Shown here piece by piece: positions 42,067 through 51,883 of a DNA stretch of 64,000 bases. The DNA comes from Miltoncostaea oceani. Its GTDB lineage: Bacteria; Actinomycetota; Thermoleophilia; Miltoncostaeales; Miltoncostaeaceae. Location: the NCBI RefSeq assembly GCF_018141545.1, contig NZ_CP064356.1, positions 1,749,001 through 1,813,000 of the forward strand, given 5' to 3'. The notes beneath the pieces were generated by a model. That model searched no databases, had not been told where the DNA came from, and saw only the letters and a list, made by a program, of their open reading frames with translations. Within the stretch, counting starts at the first letter, position 1; each line of letters starts with the position of its first letter. Position numbers and translations under genes: made by a program.

Positions 42067-42653
42067 GCACCCCGCCGCGGATCGCCGTGATCGTGGCGAG
42101 CACGCGGGAGGGCAGGATCGGCCCGGCCGTGGCGGGGTGGTTCATCGGGCTCGCCGGGACGCGCGACGACCTGCTGCTGGAGGTCATCGACCTCGCCCAC
42201 GTCCCCCTCCCCGCGCGCCTGCCGGCCGGGCACCCCTCGCGCGGCGAGTACCCGGAGGCGGTGCGCCCCTTCGCGGCCCGCATCGCCGCCGCGGACGGCG
42301 TCGTGATCGTCACCCCCGAGTACAACCACGGGTACCCGGGCTCCCTGAAGGACGCGCTCGACAGCGTCGGCCCCGAGTGGCGGGCGAAGCCCGTCGCGTT
42401 CGTCGGCTACGGCGGGGTGTCAGGGGGGATCCGCGCGGTGGAGCAGTTGCGGCAGGTGGTGGCGGAGCTGCACATGGCCTCGCTCCGGGACGCGGTCCTG
42501 GTCCCGTTCGCGGCGCGGGCGTTCCGTGACGGGGGCGTCCCCGCCGACGACGACGGCCGCCTCGCGGACTCCGTCGACCGGATGCTGGGGCGCCTCGGCT
42601 GGTGGGCGCGGGCCCTGCGCGCCGCCCGGGAGGCCGCGCCCTACGACGGCTGA
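42063..42653 (+). CDS. NADPH-dependent FMN reductase family protein
   Basis: 196 aa flavodoxin fold. IAVIVASTREGRIGPAVAGW is the phosphate-binding loop, and VIVTPEYNHGYPGSLKDALD is the family signature that contacts FMN. It likely reduces flavin, quinones or chromate with NADPH. Coupled to the upstream unknown gene by GTGA. Confidence 0.9.
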   Translation: MSTPPRIAVIVASTREGRIGPAVAGWFIGLAGTRDDLLLEVIDLAHVPLPARLPAGHPSRGEYPEAVRPFAARIAAADGVVIVTPEYNHGYPGSLKDALDSVGPEWRAKPVAFVGYGGVSGGIRAVEQLRQVVAELHMASLRDAVLVPFAARAFRDGGVPADDDGRLADSVDRMLGRLGWWARALRAAREAAPYDG

Positions 42654-42657
42654 CCGG

Positions 42658-42990
42658 TCAGGGGCATGCGATACGGCTCCGGAGGGCGGCCAGGGCCTCC
42701 GCCGTCGCGGGGTCGGCCGGCGGCGTCACGGGCCGGGGGACCTCGACGCATCCGGCGCGGGACCCGGGGTCGGGCGACCCGGCCTCCAGGACGGCCTGGA
42801 GGCCGAGGGCGGACGCGCCCAGGACCAGGCCGACGGCGATGATCACGAGGCGTGTCGCGGGGGTGTCGGCGAGCGGGATCTCGTCGTCGTCCGTGGCGGT
42901 GTCCCCCGCGATCGCGTCGCCCGCGTCCGCCCACGCGTTCAGCGCGAGGAACGCGGCGATCAGGCCGAGCGCGACCCAGGCGGCGATCAC
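42658..42990 (-). CDS. small membrane protein of unknown function
   Basis: 110 aa with two hydrophobic helices (about 2-20 and 45-70) separated by an acidic loop (DTATDDDEIPLADTP), then a Pro-rich segment with two Cys (GCVEV and the C-terminal RIACP). GTG at 42990 starts directly into the first helix; no clear ribosome site. Converges on the FMN reductase gene with 4 bp between. No family recognised. Confidence 0.5.
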   Translation of the reverse strand: MIAAWVALGLIAAFLALNAWADAGDAIAGDTATDDDEIPLADTPATRLVIIAVGLVLGASALGLQAVLEAGSPDPGSRAGCVEVPRPVTPPADPATAEALAALRSRIACP

Positions 42991-43138
42991 CGGGTCCCCG
43001 TCCCCGGCCCTCGCTCCGCGACCCGCGCGGCGATCGGCGTGTCCCCCGGGCCCATGGGTCAGTGGAGCACCCGCCGTCCCGGCCGTCCACTCGCGCCGCG
43101 TCCCGTCTCGGATCGCGCCGCGGGCGGGTGCCGCCCGC

Positions 43139-43771
43139 TCAGCCCACCGGGTCGGCGGCGAGGAACGACGGCCGCGTGGTGAGCGCCTCGCGCAGCGCGG
43201 TGAGGGTGGGGAAGGGGGAGAGGTCGAGCCCCGTGTGAAGGGTCCGGTGCAGCACCGGCGCGATCGCGCAGTCGGCGATGGTGAAGCGGCCGAGGACCGT
43301 CGCGGTGGGCCCGACGAGGTCGTCGAGCAGCGCCAGGGTCGGCGCGATCGACCGGGCCGCGACGGCCGCGGCCTCCGGGTCGCGCGGCACGGCGTCGAAG
43401 CCCCCGCGGTCGCGGGAGTAGCCGAGGGCCGGGACCTCGTGGCGGAAGAACGCCGCCCGGATCCCGGTGTGGAACCGGTCGAGGAACTCGTCGACCCGGG
43501 CCCGCTCGAACGGGTCGGCGGGGAGGAGGTCGTCGCGCCCCGCCCGCGCCGCCAGGTACCGCAGGATCGCGTGGGACTCGCTCAGGACGAAGCCGTCGTC
43601 GTCGAGCGTCGGTATCCCCCCGACGGGGTTGAGGGCGATGTAGCCCTCGGGGCGCGGCCGGGCGAGGTCCACGGTGCGGCGCTCGTGGGGCATCCCGAGC
43701 TCGGCGAGCAGGAAGCGGACCTTCAGCGCGTTCGACGAACGCGGGTTGTCGTAGAGGACGAGTCCGGGCAT
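43139..43771 (-). CDS. glutathione S-transferase family protein
   Basis: 210 aa. The thioredoxin-like N-terminal domain has NPRSSNALKVRFLLAELG with the catalytic Ser region (Ser12/13), GGIPTLDDDGFVLSESHAIL carrying the glutathione cis-Pro and Ser contacts, and a helical C-terminal domain with FTIADCAIAPVLHR. It likely conjugates or isomerises electrophiles with a thiol cofactor. Divergent from dxs; a TATCGT -10 and G6 tract lie upstream. Confidence 0.9.
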   Translation of the reverse strand: MPGLVLYDNPRSSNALKVRFLLAELGMPHERRTVDLARPRPEGYIALNPVGGIPTLDDDGFVLSESHAILRYLAARAGRDDLLPADPFERARVDEFLDRFHTGIRAAFFRHEVPALGYSRDRGGFDAVPRDPEAAAVAARSIAPTLALLDDLVGPTATVLGRFTIADCAIAPVLHRTLHTGLDLSPFPTLTALREALTTRPSFLAADPVG

Positions 43772-43832
43772 GGGCCCCCCTGACGATAGTCCCCCGGCGC
43801 ACCGGGGGTGACGTCGCGCGGGGGAGGTGCAC

Positions 43833-43838
43833 TAATAT
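43833..43838 (+). promoter_or_regulatory. -10 box, leaderless promoter of dxs
   Basis: TAATAT, one of the closest matches to TATAAT here, ends 7 nt before the dxs ATG. Confidence 0.6.
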
Positions 43839-43845
43839 CCATCGG

Positions 43846-45756
43846 ATGCCCGACACCCCGACGCGCTTCCCGCTCATCTCCGGACTGACGGCCCCGAACG
43901 ACATCCGGGCCATGAGCGACGCGGACCGCGAGGCCCTCGCCGCCGAGATGCGCGAGGCGATCATCGACACCGTCTCCCAGACCGGCGGCCACCTGGGCGC
44001 GAGCCTCGGCACCGTGGAACTGACGATCGCGCTCCACGCGGAGCTCGAGTCCCCGCGCGACCGCATCGTGTGGGATGTCGGCCACCAGGCCTACGGCCAC
44101 AAGCTCCTCACCGGCCGCCTCGGGGGCTTCGGCACCCTCCGCCAGCACGGGGGCATCAGCGGCTTCCTCCGCCGCGAGGAGAGCGAGCACGACGTCATGG
44201 GCGCCGGGCACGCGAGCACGTCGATCAGCTACGCCACGGGCCTCGCGGAGGCCGAGCGCCACGCCCGCCAGGGCAGCCGCGCCGTCTGCGTGATCGGCGA
44301 CGGCGCCCTCACGGGCGGAATGGCGTACGAGGGCCTCAACCAGGCCGGCGCGCTCGGGTCGCCGATCACGGTGATCCTGAACGACAACGGCATGAGCATC
44401 TCGGAGAACGTCGGCGCGCTCTCCAGGCTCTTCCAGCGCGCTCGCGTCGACCCGACGCTCACCCGGGTCCGCGAGGAGCTCGAGCGCGGCCTCGCCCGCC
44501 TGCCCGGCGCGACCGAGATCGGCGGGCACATCCGCGACGCCACCAAGGCGCTGTGGTTCGTCCCGGGGGCGTTGTTCGAGGCGCTCGGCTTCGCGTACAT
44601 CGGCCCGATCGACGGCCACGACATCGAGGGCGTCCGCCGCGCGCTGCGCACCACGCTGGAGATGAACCGCCCCGTCGTCCTGCACGTCAAGACGGTCAAG
44701 GGCCGGGGCTACGCGCCCGCCGAGGCCGACGGCGAGGCGATGCACGGCGCGACGCCCTTCGTCATCGAGAGCGGCAAGGCCGCCGGCAAGAAGGCGCCGG
44801 GTCCGCCGAACTACACCGAGGTCTTCGGCCACGCCCTCGTCGCCGAGGCGGAGCGCGACCCGCGCGTCGTCGGCATCACCGCCGCGATGCTCAAGGGCAC
44901 CGGGATGCAGCACATGATGAAACGCTTCCCGGAGCGGACCTACGACGTCGGCATCGCCGAGCAGCACGCCGTCGTCTTCGCCTGCGGCCTCGCGATCGCG
45001 GGCTACAAGCCGGTCTGCGCGATCTACTCGACGTTCCTGCAGCGGGCGTTCGACCCGATCGTCCACGACGCCGCCATCCAGGGCCTGCCGGTCGTGTTCG
45101 CCATCGACCGCGGCGGCCTCGTCGGCGACGACGGCCCGACCCACCACGGCGTCTTCGACCTGGCGTACCTCCGCGCGATCCCCGGCATGACGGTGATGGC
45201 GCCGATGGACGAGCGCGAGCTGGTCGACATGCTCCACACCGCCCTCCGGCTCGACGGCCCCGTCGCCCTGCGCTACCCGCGCGGCGCCGGCACCGGCGTC
45301 GCCCTGCCGGAGCGCCCCGAGCCGGTCGAGGTGGGCCGCGGGGTCGTGCTCGAGAGCGGCGAGCGCGTCGCCCTCGTCGGCTACGGGTTCGGCGCCACGC
45401 TCGCCGTCGAGGCGGCCGACCTGCTCGCCGACGCGATCGGCGTCCGCCCGACCGTCGTGAACGCCCGCTTCTGCAAGCCGATCGACGCGACGCTGATGCG
45501 CCAGCTCGCCGAGCGCCACGAGCTGCTCGTGACGATCGAGGACCACGCGACGCTCGCGGGCTTCGGCACCGCGGTGCTCGAGACCCTCGACGACGCGCCG
45601 GTGCGGGTGCTGCGCCTCGGGATCCCCGACCGGTTCATCGACCACGGCAAGCGGGAGGTCCTCCTCGACGAGGTCGGCCTCACCGCCACCCAGGTCGCCG
45701 CGCGCGCCGTCCGCGCCCTCGGCGCGCCGTCGCGCATGCTGGTGGCCGAGAGCTGA
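43846..45756 (+). CDS. dxs: 1-deoxy-D-xylulose-5-phosphate synthase
   Basis: 636 aa, full length. VWDVGHQAYGHKLLTGR, the thiamine-diphosphate motif GDGALTGGMAYEGLN with LNDNGMSIS, YDVGIAEQHAV and GDDGPTHHGVFDLAYLR are all DXS motifs. It condenses pyruvate and glyceraldehyde 3-phosphate at the entry of the MEP isoprenoid pathway. Translation probably begins on a leaderless mRNA. A terminator-like hairpin follows the stop. Confidence 0.97.
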   Translation: MPDTPTRFPLISGLTAPNDIRAMSDADREALAAEMREAIIDTVSQTGGHLGASLGTVELTIALHAELESPRDRIVWDVGHQAYGHKLLTGRLGGFGTLRQHGGISGFLRREESEHDVMGAGHASTSISYATGLAEAERHARQGSRAVCVIGDGALTGGMAYEGLNQAGALGSPITVILNDNGMSISENVGALSRLFQRARVDPTLTRVREELERGLARLPGATEIGGHIRDATKALWFVPGALFEALGFAYIGPIDGHDIEGVRRALRTTLEMNRPVVLHVKTVKGRGYAPAEADGEAMHGATPFVIESGKAAGKKAPGPPNYTEVFGHALVAEAERDPRVVGITAAMLKGTGMQHMMKRFPERTYDVGIAEQHAVVFACGLAIAGYKPVCAIYSTFLQRAFDPIVHDAAIQGLPVVFAIDRGGLVGDDGPTHHGVFDLAYLRAIPGMTVMAPMDERELVDMLHTALRLDGPVALRYPRGAGTGVALPERPEPVEVGRGVVLESGERVALVGYGFGATLAVEAADLLADAIGVRPTVVNARFCKPIDATLMRQLAERHELLVTIEDHATLAGFGTAVLETLDDAPVRVLRLGIPDRFIDHGKREVLLDEVGLTATQVAARAVRALGAPSRMLVAES

Positions 45757-45762
45757 CGGGGG

Positions 45763-45781
45763 GCCCGGCCGAGGGCCGGGC
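45763..45781 (+). terminator. hairpin between dxs and tlyA
   Basis: GCCCGGCC-GAG-GGCCGGGC, an 8-bp perfect stem, 6 nt after the dxs stop. It directly abuts the -10 of the next gene. Confidence 0.6.
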
Positions 45782-45787
45782 TATCAT
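45782..45787 (+). promoter_or_regulatory. -10 box, leaderless promoter of tlyA
   Basis: TATCAT ends 7 nt before GTG 45795; the -35 region would fall inside the dxs terminator hairpin. Confidence 0.55.
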
Positions 45788-45794
45788 CCGTCCG

Positions 45795-46538
45795 GTGCCC
45801 CGCTCCCGTCTCGACGTCGCGCTCGTCGCGCGGGGACTGTTCCCGACGCGCTCGCGTGCCCAGGCCGCGGTGATGGCCGGCCGGGTCAGCGTCGGGGGGC
45901 GCCCCGTCGACAAGCCGGGCACCGCCGTCGCCGACGACGCCGACCTCACCGTGAAGGCGACCGACGAGTACGTGTCGCGGGGCGGCGTCAAGCTCGCGGT
46001 GGCGCTCGACGCCCTGGCGGTCGACGTCGCGGGCGCCGCGGCCCTCGACCTCGGGGCGTCCACGGGCGGGTTCACCGACTGCCTCCTGCGGCGCGGCGCG
46101 GCGTCGGTGATCGCCCTCGACGTCGGGTACGGGCAGCTCGACTGGGGCCTGCGCCAGGACCCCCGCGTCCACGTGATGGAGCGCGTCAACGCCCGCCACC
46201 TGTCGCCCGGCGACCTGCCGTACGCGCCCGATCTGGTCACGTGTGACCTCTCCTTCATCTCGATCGGCACGGTCTGGGGCGCGGTGGTGGCCTGCATGGC
46301 GCCCGGCTGGCGTGCCATGGTGATGGTGAAGCCCCAGTTCGAGGTCGGCCGGGACAGGGTCGGCTCGGGCGGGGTGGTGCGCGACGAGGCGGCCCGGCAG
46401 GACGCGGTCCGCGGCGTCATCGACGTGATCCAGGAGCGGGGGGGACGAGTGATCGGGACGACCGACGCGGGGCTGCCGGGGCCGAAGGGCAACCGCGAGG
46501 TCTTCGTGCACTGCGCCGACGCCGGGGCGCCGGAGTGA
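45795..46538 (+). CDS. tlyA: TlyA family rRNA 2'-O-methyltransferase
   Basis: 247 aa. Residues 1-60 are an S4 RNA-binding domain (SRLDVALVARGLFPTRSRAQ); the rest is an FtsJ-like methyltransferase with ALDLGASTGGFTDCLLRRGA and VMVKPQFEVGRD. In mycobacteria TlyA methylates 16S and 23S rRNA and sets capreomycin sensitivity. GTG 45795 overlaps no other gene; nadK starts within its stop. dxs-tlyA-nadK-recN is a common order. Confidence 0.94.
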   Translation: MPRSRLDVALVARGLFPTRSRAQAAVMAGRVSVGGRPVDKPGTAVADDADLTVKATDEYVSRGGVKLAVALDALAVDVAGAAALDLGASTGGFTDCLLRRGAASVIALDVGYGQLDWGLRQDPRVHVMERVNARHLSPGDLPYAPDLVTCDLSFISIGTVWGAVVACMAPGWRAMVMVKPQFEVGRDRVGSGGVVRDEAARQDAVRGVIDVIQERGGRVIGTTDAGLPGPKGNREVFVHCADAGAPE

Positions 46539-47440
46539 CGCCCGGCGGACCGCTCGGCAGCGACGTGCCGATCTCGTTCGAGCAGGCCCGGCCGGTGGAG
46601 CGGGTGCTGCTGCTCACCCACCGCGAACCCGAGGTGACGGCCTCGTCGCTGCCCGCCGTGCTGTCGATCCTCCAGGACGCCGGCGTGCAGGTGCTGGTCC
46701 CCGCCGGCGAGGTGGTGAAGCACCGCTCGCTCGCCCCGTACTCGTCGGGCGACGGCATGAAGATGCGCCCCGGCGGCGAGGACCTGATCCTCGTGCTCGG
46801 CGGCGACGGCAGCATCCTGCGGGCCCTCGCCCGCGAGGCGGGGTCCGGCGCCCCCGTGATCGGCGTCAACTTCGGCCGCGTCGGGTTCCTCGCCTCGATC
46901 GAGCGCGAGACCCTCGAGCGGGACCTGCGCCGGGCGATCGCCGGGGAGTACGTGGTCCTCGGGCTGCCGTCGCTGCGCGCCGAGTGGGCCGAGGGCGAGG
47001 TGGAGGCCGTGAACGACCTCGCGCTCTTCCGCGGCGGCGACTCCCGCATCGCCGACCTCACCTACGCCGTCGACGGCGAGCTGGTCGCCACCGTCCGCTG
47101 CGACGGCGTCATCCTCAGCACCCCGGTCGGCTCGACCGCCTACAACCTCGCCGCCGGCGGACCGACCGTCTCGTGGCGGGTGCGGTGCTTCGTGCTCTCG
47201 TTCATCGCCCTGCACCACCTCGACAGCCGCCCCCTCGTGATCGGCGCCGAGGAGACCCTGACCGTGACCAACAGCGCGCTCGTCGGCGACGTCGACGTGC
47301 AGGCCGACGGCCAGCGCATCGGCGTGCTGCGGCCGGGGCGCTCGATCACGATCGGGCTCGGCGGCTCGGAGGTCCACCTCGCGACGTTCCCCGAGGCGTC
47401 CTTCTTCCGGCGCTACCGGGAGAAGTTCGGCCGGCCATGA
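46535..47440 (+). CDS. nadK: NAD kinase
   Basis: 301 aa. ILVLGGDGSILRALA carries the catalytic GGDGS, NFGRVGFLA and VNDLALF follow, and STPVGSTAYNLAAGGP is the second signature. It phosphorylates NAD to NADP. GTGA overlap with tlyA and ATGA overlap with recN. Confidence 0.95.
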   Translation: MTPGGPLGSDVPISFEQARPVERVLLLTHREPEVTASSLPAVLSILQDAGVQVLVPAGEVVKHRSLAPYSSGDGMKMRPGGEDLILVLGGDGSILRALAREAGSGAPVIGVNFGRVGFLASIERETLERDLRRAIAGEYVVLGLPSLRAEWAEGEVEAVNDLALFRGGDSRIADLTYAVDGELVATVRCDGVILSTPVGSTAYNLAAGGPTVSWRVRCFVLSFIALHHLDSRPLVIGAEETLTVTNSALVGDVDVQADGQRIGVLRPGRSITIGLGGSEVHLATFPEASFFRRYREKFGRP

Positions 47441-49122
47441 TCCGCGCCCTCGAGGTCCGCGACCTGGTCGTCATCGAGCGGGCGGAGCTCACGCCACCGC
47501 CCGGGCTGACGGCGATCACGGGCGAGACCGGCGCCGGCAAGACCGTGCTGGCGCAGGCCCTGGGGCTGCTGGCAGGCGCCCCCGCCGACCCGGGGGCGGT
47601 GCGGCCCGGGGCCCGGCACGCCCTGGTGCAGGCGACCCTGGCGCTGCCGCCCGGGTTCTGGGACCGCCTCGACGAGGACGACCCGGCGCGGACGCTCCGC
47701 GAGCTGGCGGAGGACGAGGACGAGGTCGTCATCGCCCGCCGGGTGCCGGCGGAGGGACGCGCCCGCGCCCTCATCGACGGCCAGGCCGCGCCCCGCGAGG
47801 CCGTCGCCGCGCTCGCCCGGGCCCTGGTGCGCTTCTCCGCCCAGCACGAGCACCGCCGCCTCGTCAGCCCCGCCAGCCAGCTGGCGGTGCTCGACGCGTT
47901 CACGGGCCCGGAGGCCGTGGCGGGGGCCGAGCGCCTCGGCGGGTTGCGCCGCCGCCTGGTCGCCCTCGACCGGGCCCTCGCCGCCGCCCGCGCCCGGCGC
48001 GAGAGCGCCGAGCGCGAGCGCGCCGACCTGGAGGAGCTGGTCGCCGCCGTCGACGAGGTCGCGCCCGACCCGGCGGAGGAGGACGCGCTGCGCGCCGAGC
48101 GGGAGCGCCTGATGCACGCGGAGTCGCTCGCCGCCGCGGCGTCGGCGGCGGCCGAGGCGCTGTCGCCGAGCGACGGCGAGGGCGGCGCCGTCGAGGACGT
48201 CGGCGGGGCCGTCGCGGCGCTCGCCGCGATGATCGCCGTCGACCCCGCCCTGGAGGCGCCGCACGGCGACCTGCTCACCGCCCACGCGTCGCTGCAGGAG
48301 GCGGGGATGGCGCTGCGCGCCTACCTCCAGGACATCGACGCCGAGCCGGGGCGCCTGGCGCAGGTGGAGGACCGCCTCGAGGCCTACTCGCGCCTCGACC
48401 GGCGGTACGGGCCCGGCACCGACGCGGTGCTCGCCGCGGCGGACGCCGCCCGGGAGGCCCTGCGGGGGCTGGACGAGGGGGCGGGGGAGGTGATGGAGCT
48501 CGCCCAGGAGCGCGAGGCGGTGCTCGACGAGGCGATCGGCGTCGCCATCGCGCTGCGGGAGGCGCGCGCGGAGGCCGCCCCCCGGCTCGCCGACGCCGTC
48601 CGGGAGCAGCTCGCCGACCTCGCCATGCCCCGCGCCGAGCTGCGCGTGGAGCTGATCGAGGACGACGCCGACCCGCCCGCCGACTCCTGCGTGATCTGGC
48701 TGCGCGCGAACCCCGGCCTGCCGGAGGCCCCGCTCGCCGCCACCGCGTCCGGTGGCGAGCTGTCGCGCGTGCTGCTCGCCCTGCACGGCATCGCCGCCGC
48801 CGGCGACGCCGCCGCCTGGGTGCTCGACGAGGTCGACGCCGGCATCGGGGGCGTCACCGCCACCGCCGTCGCGTCGCGCCTGCGGTCCTTCGCGGAGGGC
48901 CGTCAGGTGATCGTCATCACCCACCTGCCGCAGGTCGCCGCGATGGCCGACGCCCACTACCGCCTCGTGAAGGGCCTCGACGGCGACGGCCGCGCCACCA
49001 CCCGGATCGAGCCGGTCGAGGGCGACGAGCTGGTGGCGGAGCTGTGCCGCATGCTGGGCGCCGCGCCCGGGGACGCGGGCGCCCGCCGCCACGCCGAGGA
49101 GCTGCTCGCCCGCCGGGCCTGA
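47437..49122 (+). CDS. recN: DNA repair protein RecN
   Basis: 561 aa SMC-like ATPase. Walker A GETGAGKTVLAQ (about 29-40), a long coiled-coil centre (about 165-380), the ABC signature ATASGGELSRVLLAL, and Walker B VLDEVDAGIGG with ITHLPQVAAMAD. It acts in double-strand-break repair. Last gene of the dxs-tlyA-nadK-recN block. Confidence 0.96.
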   Translation: MIRALEVRDLVVIERAELTPPPGLTAITGETGAGKTVLAQALGLLAGAPADPGAVRPGARHALVQATLALPPGFWDRLDEDDPARTLRELAEDEDEVVIARRVPAEGRARALIDGQAAPREAVAALARALVRFSAQHEHRRLVSPASQLAVLDAFTGPEAVAGAERLGGLRRRLVALDRALAAARARRESAERERADLEELVAAVDEVAPDPAEEDALRAERERLMHAESLAAAASAAAEALSPSDGEGGAVEDVGGAVAALAAMIAVDPALEAPHGDLLTAHASLQEAGMALRAYLQDIDAEPGRLAQVEDRLEAYSRLDRRYGPGTDAVLAAADAAREALRGLDEGAGEVMELAQEREAVLDEAIGVAIALREARAEAAPRLADAVREQLADLAMPRAELRVELIEDDADPPADSCVIWLRANPGLPEAPLAATASGGELSRVLLALHGIAAAGDAAAWVLDEVDAGIGGVTATAVASRLRSFAEGRQVIVITHLPQVAAMADAHYRLVKGLDGDGRATTRIEPVEGDELVAELCRMLGAAPGDAGARRHAEELLARRA

Positions 49123-49254
49123 CGGGACCGGTTCCCCTCACGGGACGACCGTGCGGTCTCGCTCTGCGACCCCGCGGTGGCGCCCCGCCGAGCCGTCGGC
49201 ATAGCGTGGCAGCCGACGGGCCCGCCGGGCCCGCTCGACACGGAGGGAGGGATC

Positions 49255-50127
49255 ATGGAGCCGGAGGACATCTTCGGTGTGCGCGGACGCACGGCGGTGG
49301 TGACGGGGGCGTCGTCGGGCCTGGGCGTGGTGTTCGCACGGGCGCTCGCCGCGCGCGGGGCCAACGTGGTCCTGGCGGCGCGTCGCGTCGACCGCCTGCG
49401 GGAGGTGGCGGACGCCATCGCCGAGGACGGCGGCGCGGCGCTCGCGGTCGGGTGCGATGTCGCCGAGCACGAGCAGGTGGAGGGGCTGCTGGACGAGGCG
49501 ACGGCCCGGTTCGGACGGGTGGACGTCATGGTCAACAACGCCGGCACGGTCGGCGACGGCGGCCCGACGCCCGAGCGCCTGCCGCACGAACTCTTCGAGA
49601 ACACCATCAGGGTCAACCTGGTCGGCGTCTGGTACTGCTGCCGCGCCGCAGGGTCCCGGATGCTGGCCGACGGGAGGGGCGGGTCCATCATCAACGTGTC
49701 GTCCGTGCTCGGGACGGGCGGGCAGCAGAACTACCCACCCGCCTACCAGGCGTCGAAGGCGGGCGTCATCAACCTGACCCGCACCCTGGCGGTGAGCTGG
49801 GCCGACCGCGGCGTCCGCGTCAACGCGATCGCCCCGGGATGGTTCCCCAGCGAGATGACCGAGCCGTTCCTCGGCATGCCGCCGTTCCTGCAGTCGATCA
49901 TGGACCAGCAGCCGACCGGCCGGCTCGGCGATCCCGAGGAGCTCGTCGGGCCGCTCCTGTTCCTGGCGTCGGACGCATCGAGCTACGTGAGCGGGACGAC
50001 GCTCGTCGTCGATGGCGGCATGTCGGCGTCGTACGGGGCCGCGCGGCACCCCGCCGCCCTCGAGGACCTCTTCGCCGAGGTCATCCCGGACGGGCTGGGG
50101 CGCCGTATCACCGCCGAGGTGTCGTAG
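49255..50127 (+). CDS. short-chain dehydrogenase/reductase
   Basis: 290 aa classical [11 protein letters not shown] (NAD(P) loop), [19 protein letters not shown] (catalytic Ser) and [11 protein letters not shown] (Tyr-x3-Lys) are present, and [15 protein letters not shown] closes the site. Likely reduces or oxidises an alcohol or acyl group; substrate unknown. ATG 49255 has a strong GGAGGGAGG site. A long hairpin follows. Confidence 0.92.
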   Translation: MEPEDIFGVRGRTAVVTGASSGLGVVFARALAARGANVVLAARRVDRLREVADAIAEDGGAALAVGCDVAEHEQVEGLLDEATARFGRVDVMVNNAGTVGDGGPTPERLPHELFENTIRVNLVGVWYCCRAAGSRMLADGRGGSIINVSSVLGTGGQQNYPPAYQASKAGVINLTRTLAVSWADRGVRVNAIAPGWFPSEMTEPFLGMPPFLQSIMDQQPTGRLGDPEELVGPLLFLASDASSYVSGTTLVVDGGMSASYGAARHPAALEDLFAEVIPDGLGRRITAEVS

Positions 50128-50138
50128 CGCCCGGGATC

Positions 50139-50175
50139 GGCGCCGGGTACTGACGGGTCGTCAGTGCCCGGCGCC
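50139..50175 (+). terminator. strong hairpin terminator before pyrG
   Basis: A 16-pair stem, GGCGCCGGGTACTGAC with GTCAGTGCCCGGCGCC, loop GGGTC, one G-T wobble; 11 nt after the SDR stop. Confidence 0.8.
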
Positions 50176-50195
50176 ATGCCCTCCGCCGGGGGCGC

Positions 50196-50201
50196 TAAGG
50201 T
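50196..50201 (+). promoter_or_regulatory. -10-like box of pyrG
   Basis: TAAGGT lies 32 nt before GTG 50234, which also has GGGAGGAC as ribosome site; a short leadered transcript is predicted. Confidence 0.45.
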
Positions 50202-50233
50202 GTGGTCCGTCCGCAGGGCGACGGGAGGACCAC

Positions 50234-51883
50234 GTGGTCGAGACGCCGGTGAAGTACGTGTTCGTGACCGGGGGAGTGGTCTCCGGACTCGGCAAGGGGA
50301 TCTCCGCCGCGTCGCTCGGGACGCTGCTGAAGGCCCGCGGGGTGCGGGTGTCGCTCCAGAAGTGCGACCCCTACCTGAACGTGGATCCGGGCACGATGAG
50401 CCCGTTCCAGCACGGCGAGGTCTTCGTCACCGAGGACGGCGCCGAGACCGACCTCGACCTCGGCCACTACGAGCGGTTCACCGACGAGATGCTGTCGCGC
50501 ATCTCGAACGTCACGACCGGCGCCGTCTACGACCAGGTCATCAAGAAGGAGCGCCGCGGCGACTTCCTCGGCGCGACGATCCAGGTGATCCCGCACGTCA
50601 CCGACGAGATCAAGGCCCGCATCCGCCAGGCGGCGGCGTCGAGCAACGCCGAGGTCGTGATCATCGAGATCGGCGGCACCGTCGGCGACATCGAGTCGCT
50701 GCCGTTCCTCGAGGCGATCCGGCAGTTCCGCAACGACGTCGGCCGCGAGCACGTCTGCTTCGTCCACGTCACCCTGGTCCCGTACCTCGACGCCTCCGGC
50801 GAGCTGAAGAGCAAGACGACGCAGCACTCCGTCAACGAGCTGCGGCGCATCGGCATCGAGCCCGACGTCCTGGTGCTCCGGTCGAACCGGCCGATCACGG
50901 ACGACATCCGCCAGAAGATCGCCCTCTACGGCGGCATCCCGACGCAGGCCGTCATCTCCGCGGTGGACGCGGGCGACATCTACGAGGTGCCGCTCAACCT
51001 GGAGGCCGAGGGCTTCGCCCGGGTCGTCTGCCAGCGGCTCGGCCGTCCCGCCCCCCCGCCGGACCTCACGGACTGGCGCGCCCTGGTCGAGCGCATCCAC
51101 GCGTGCGAGGGCAAGGTCCGCATCGCCCTCGTCGGCAAGTACGTCCAGCTGCACGACGCCTACCTGTCGGTCGCGGAGGCGTTGAAGCACGCCGCGATCC
51201 ACCATGGCATCGAGCTGGAGATCGACTGGGTCGACGCCGAGGCGCCCGACCTGGAGGCCCTGCTGCTGCAGGCCGACGGCATCCTCGTGCCGGGCGGCTT
51301 CGGCGGCCGCGGCATCGAGGGCAAGATCACGGCGACGCGGTTCGCGCGGGAGGGCCGGGTGCCGTTCCTCGGCATCTGCCTCGGGATGCAGATCGCGGTC
51401 ATCGAGTACGCCCGCCACGTGTGCGCGATGGACGGCGCCAACTCGAGCGAGTTCGACCCGGAGACGCCCTACCCGGTCATCGACCTGCTCCCCGAGCAGC
51501 GGGCGATCGAGGAGCGCGGCGGCACGATGCGGCTCGGCGCCGACCCCGTGCACCTCGCCGAGGGCACCCGCGCGCGGGCCGCGTACGGCGACCAGGCCGT
51601 CATCTACGAGCGCCACCGCCACCGCTACGAGGTGAACCCCTCGATGCGCGACGAGATCGAGCGCGCCGGCCTCGTCATGAGCGGCCGGTCGCCGAACGGG
51701 CGCCTCGTCGAGGTGGTCGAGCTGCCCGACCACCCGTGGTTCTGCGCCTCCCAGTTCCACCCCGAGTTCAAGAGCCGGCCCACCCGGCCGCAGCCGCTGT
51801 TCCGCGAGTTCGTGGGCGCCGCCGCCGAGCGCGCCCGCGTGCGCCCGGACGCCGCGCGCGAGCGCGCCCCGCTCGGCGGGTGA
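50234..51883 (+). CDS. pyrG: CTP synthase
   Basis: 549 aa. The synthetase domain begins [20 protein letters not shown] and holds [19 protein letters not shown]; the glutamine amidotransferase domain (from about 290) has LGICLGMQ with the catalytic Cys and QFHPEF with the His. It aminates UTP to CTP. GTG 50234 follows a GGGAGGAC site. The next gene overlaps the stop (GTGA). Confidence 0.97.
   Translation: MVETPVKYVFVTGGVVSGLGKGISAASLGTLLKARGVRVSLQKCDPYLNVDPGTMSPFQHGEVFVTEDGAETDLDLGHYERFTDEMLSRISNVTTGAVYDQVIKKERRGDFLGATIQVIPHVTDEIKARIRQAAASSNAEVVIIEIGGTVGDIESLPFLEAIRQFRNDVGREHVCFVHVTLVPYLDASGELKSKTTQHSVNELRRIGIEPDVLVLRSNRPITDDIRQKIALYGGIPTQAVISAVDAGDIYEVPLNLEAEGFARVVCQRLGRPAPPPDLTDWRALVERIHACEGKVRIALVGKYVQLHDAYLSVAEALKHAAIHHGIELEIDWVDAEAPDLEALLLQADGILVPGGFGGRGIEGKITATRFAREGRVPFLGICLGMQIAVIEYARHVCAMDGANSSEFDPETPYPVIDLLPEQRAIEERGGTMRLGADPVHLAEGTRARAAYGDQAVIYERHRHRYEVNPSMRDEIERAGLVMSGRSPNGRLVEVVELPDHPWFCASQFHPEFKSRPTRPQPLFREFVGAAAERARVRPDAARERAPLGG

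Noticed and set aside
43723-45645. Long open frame antisense to dxs
   Set aside because: Antisense frames stay open because of the extreme GC bias at third positions; the product is low-complexity with no family, and dxs is certain.
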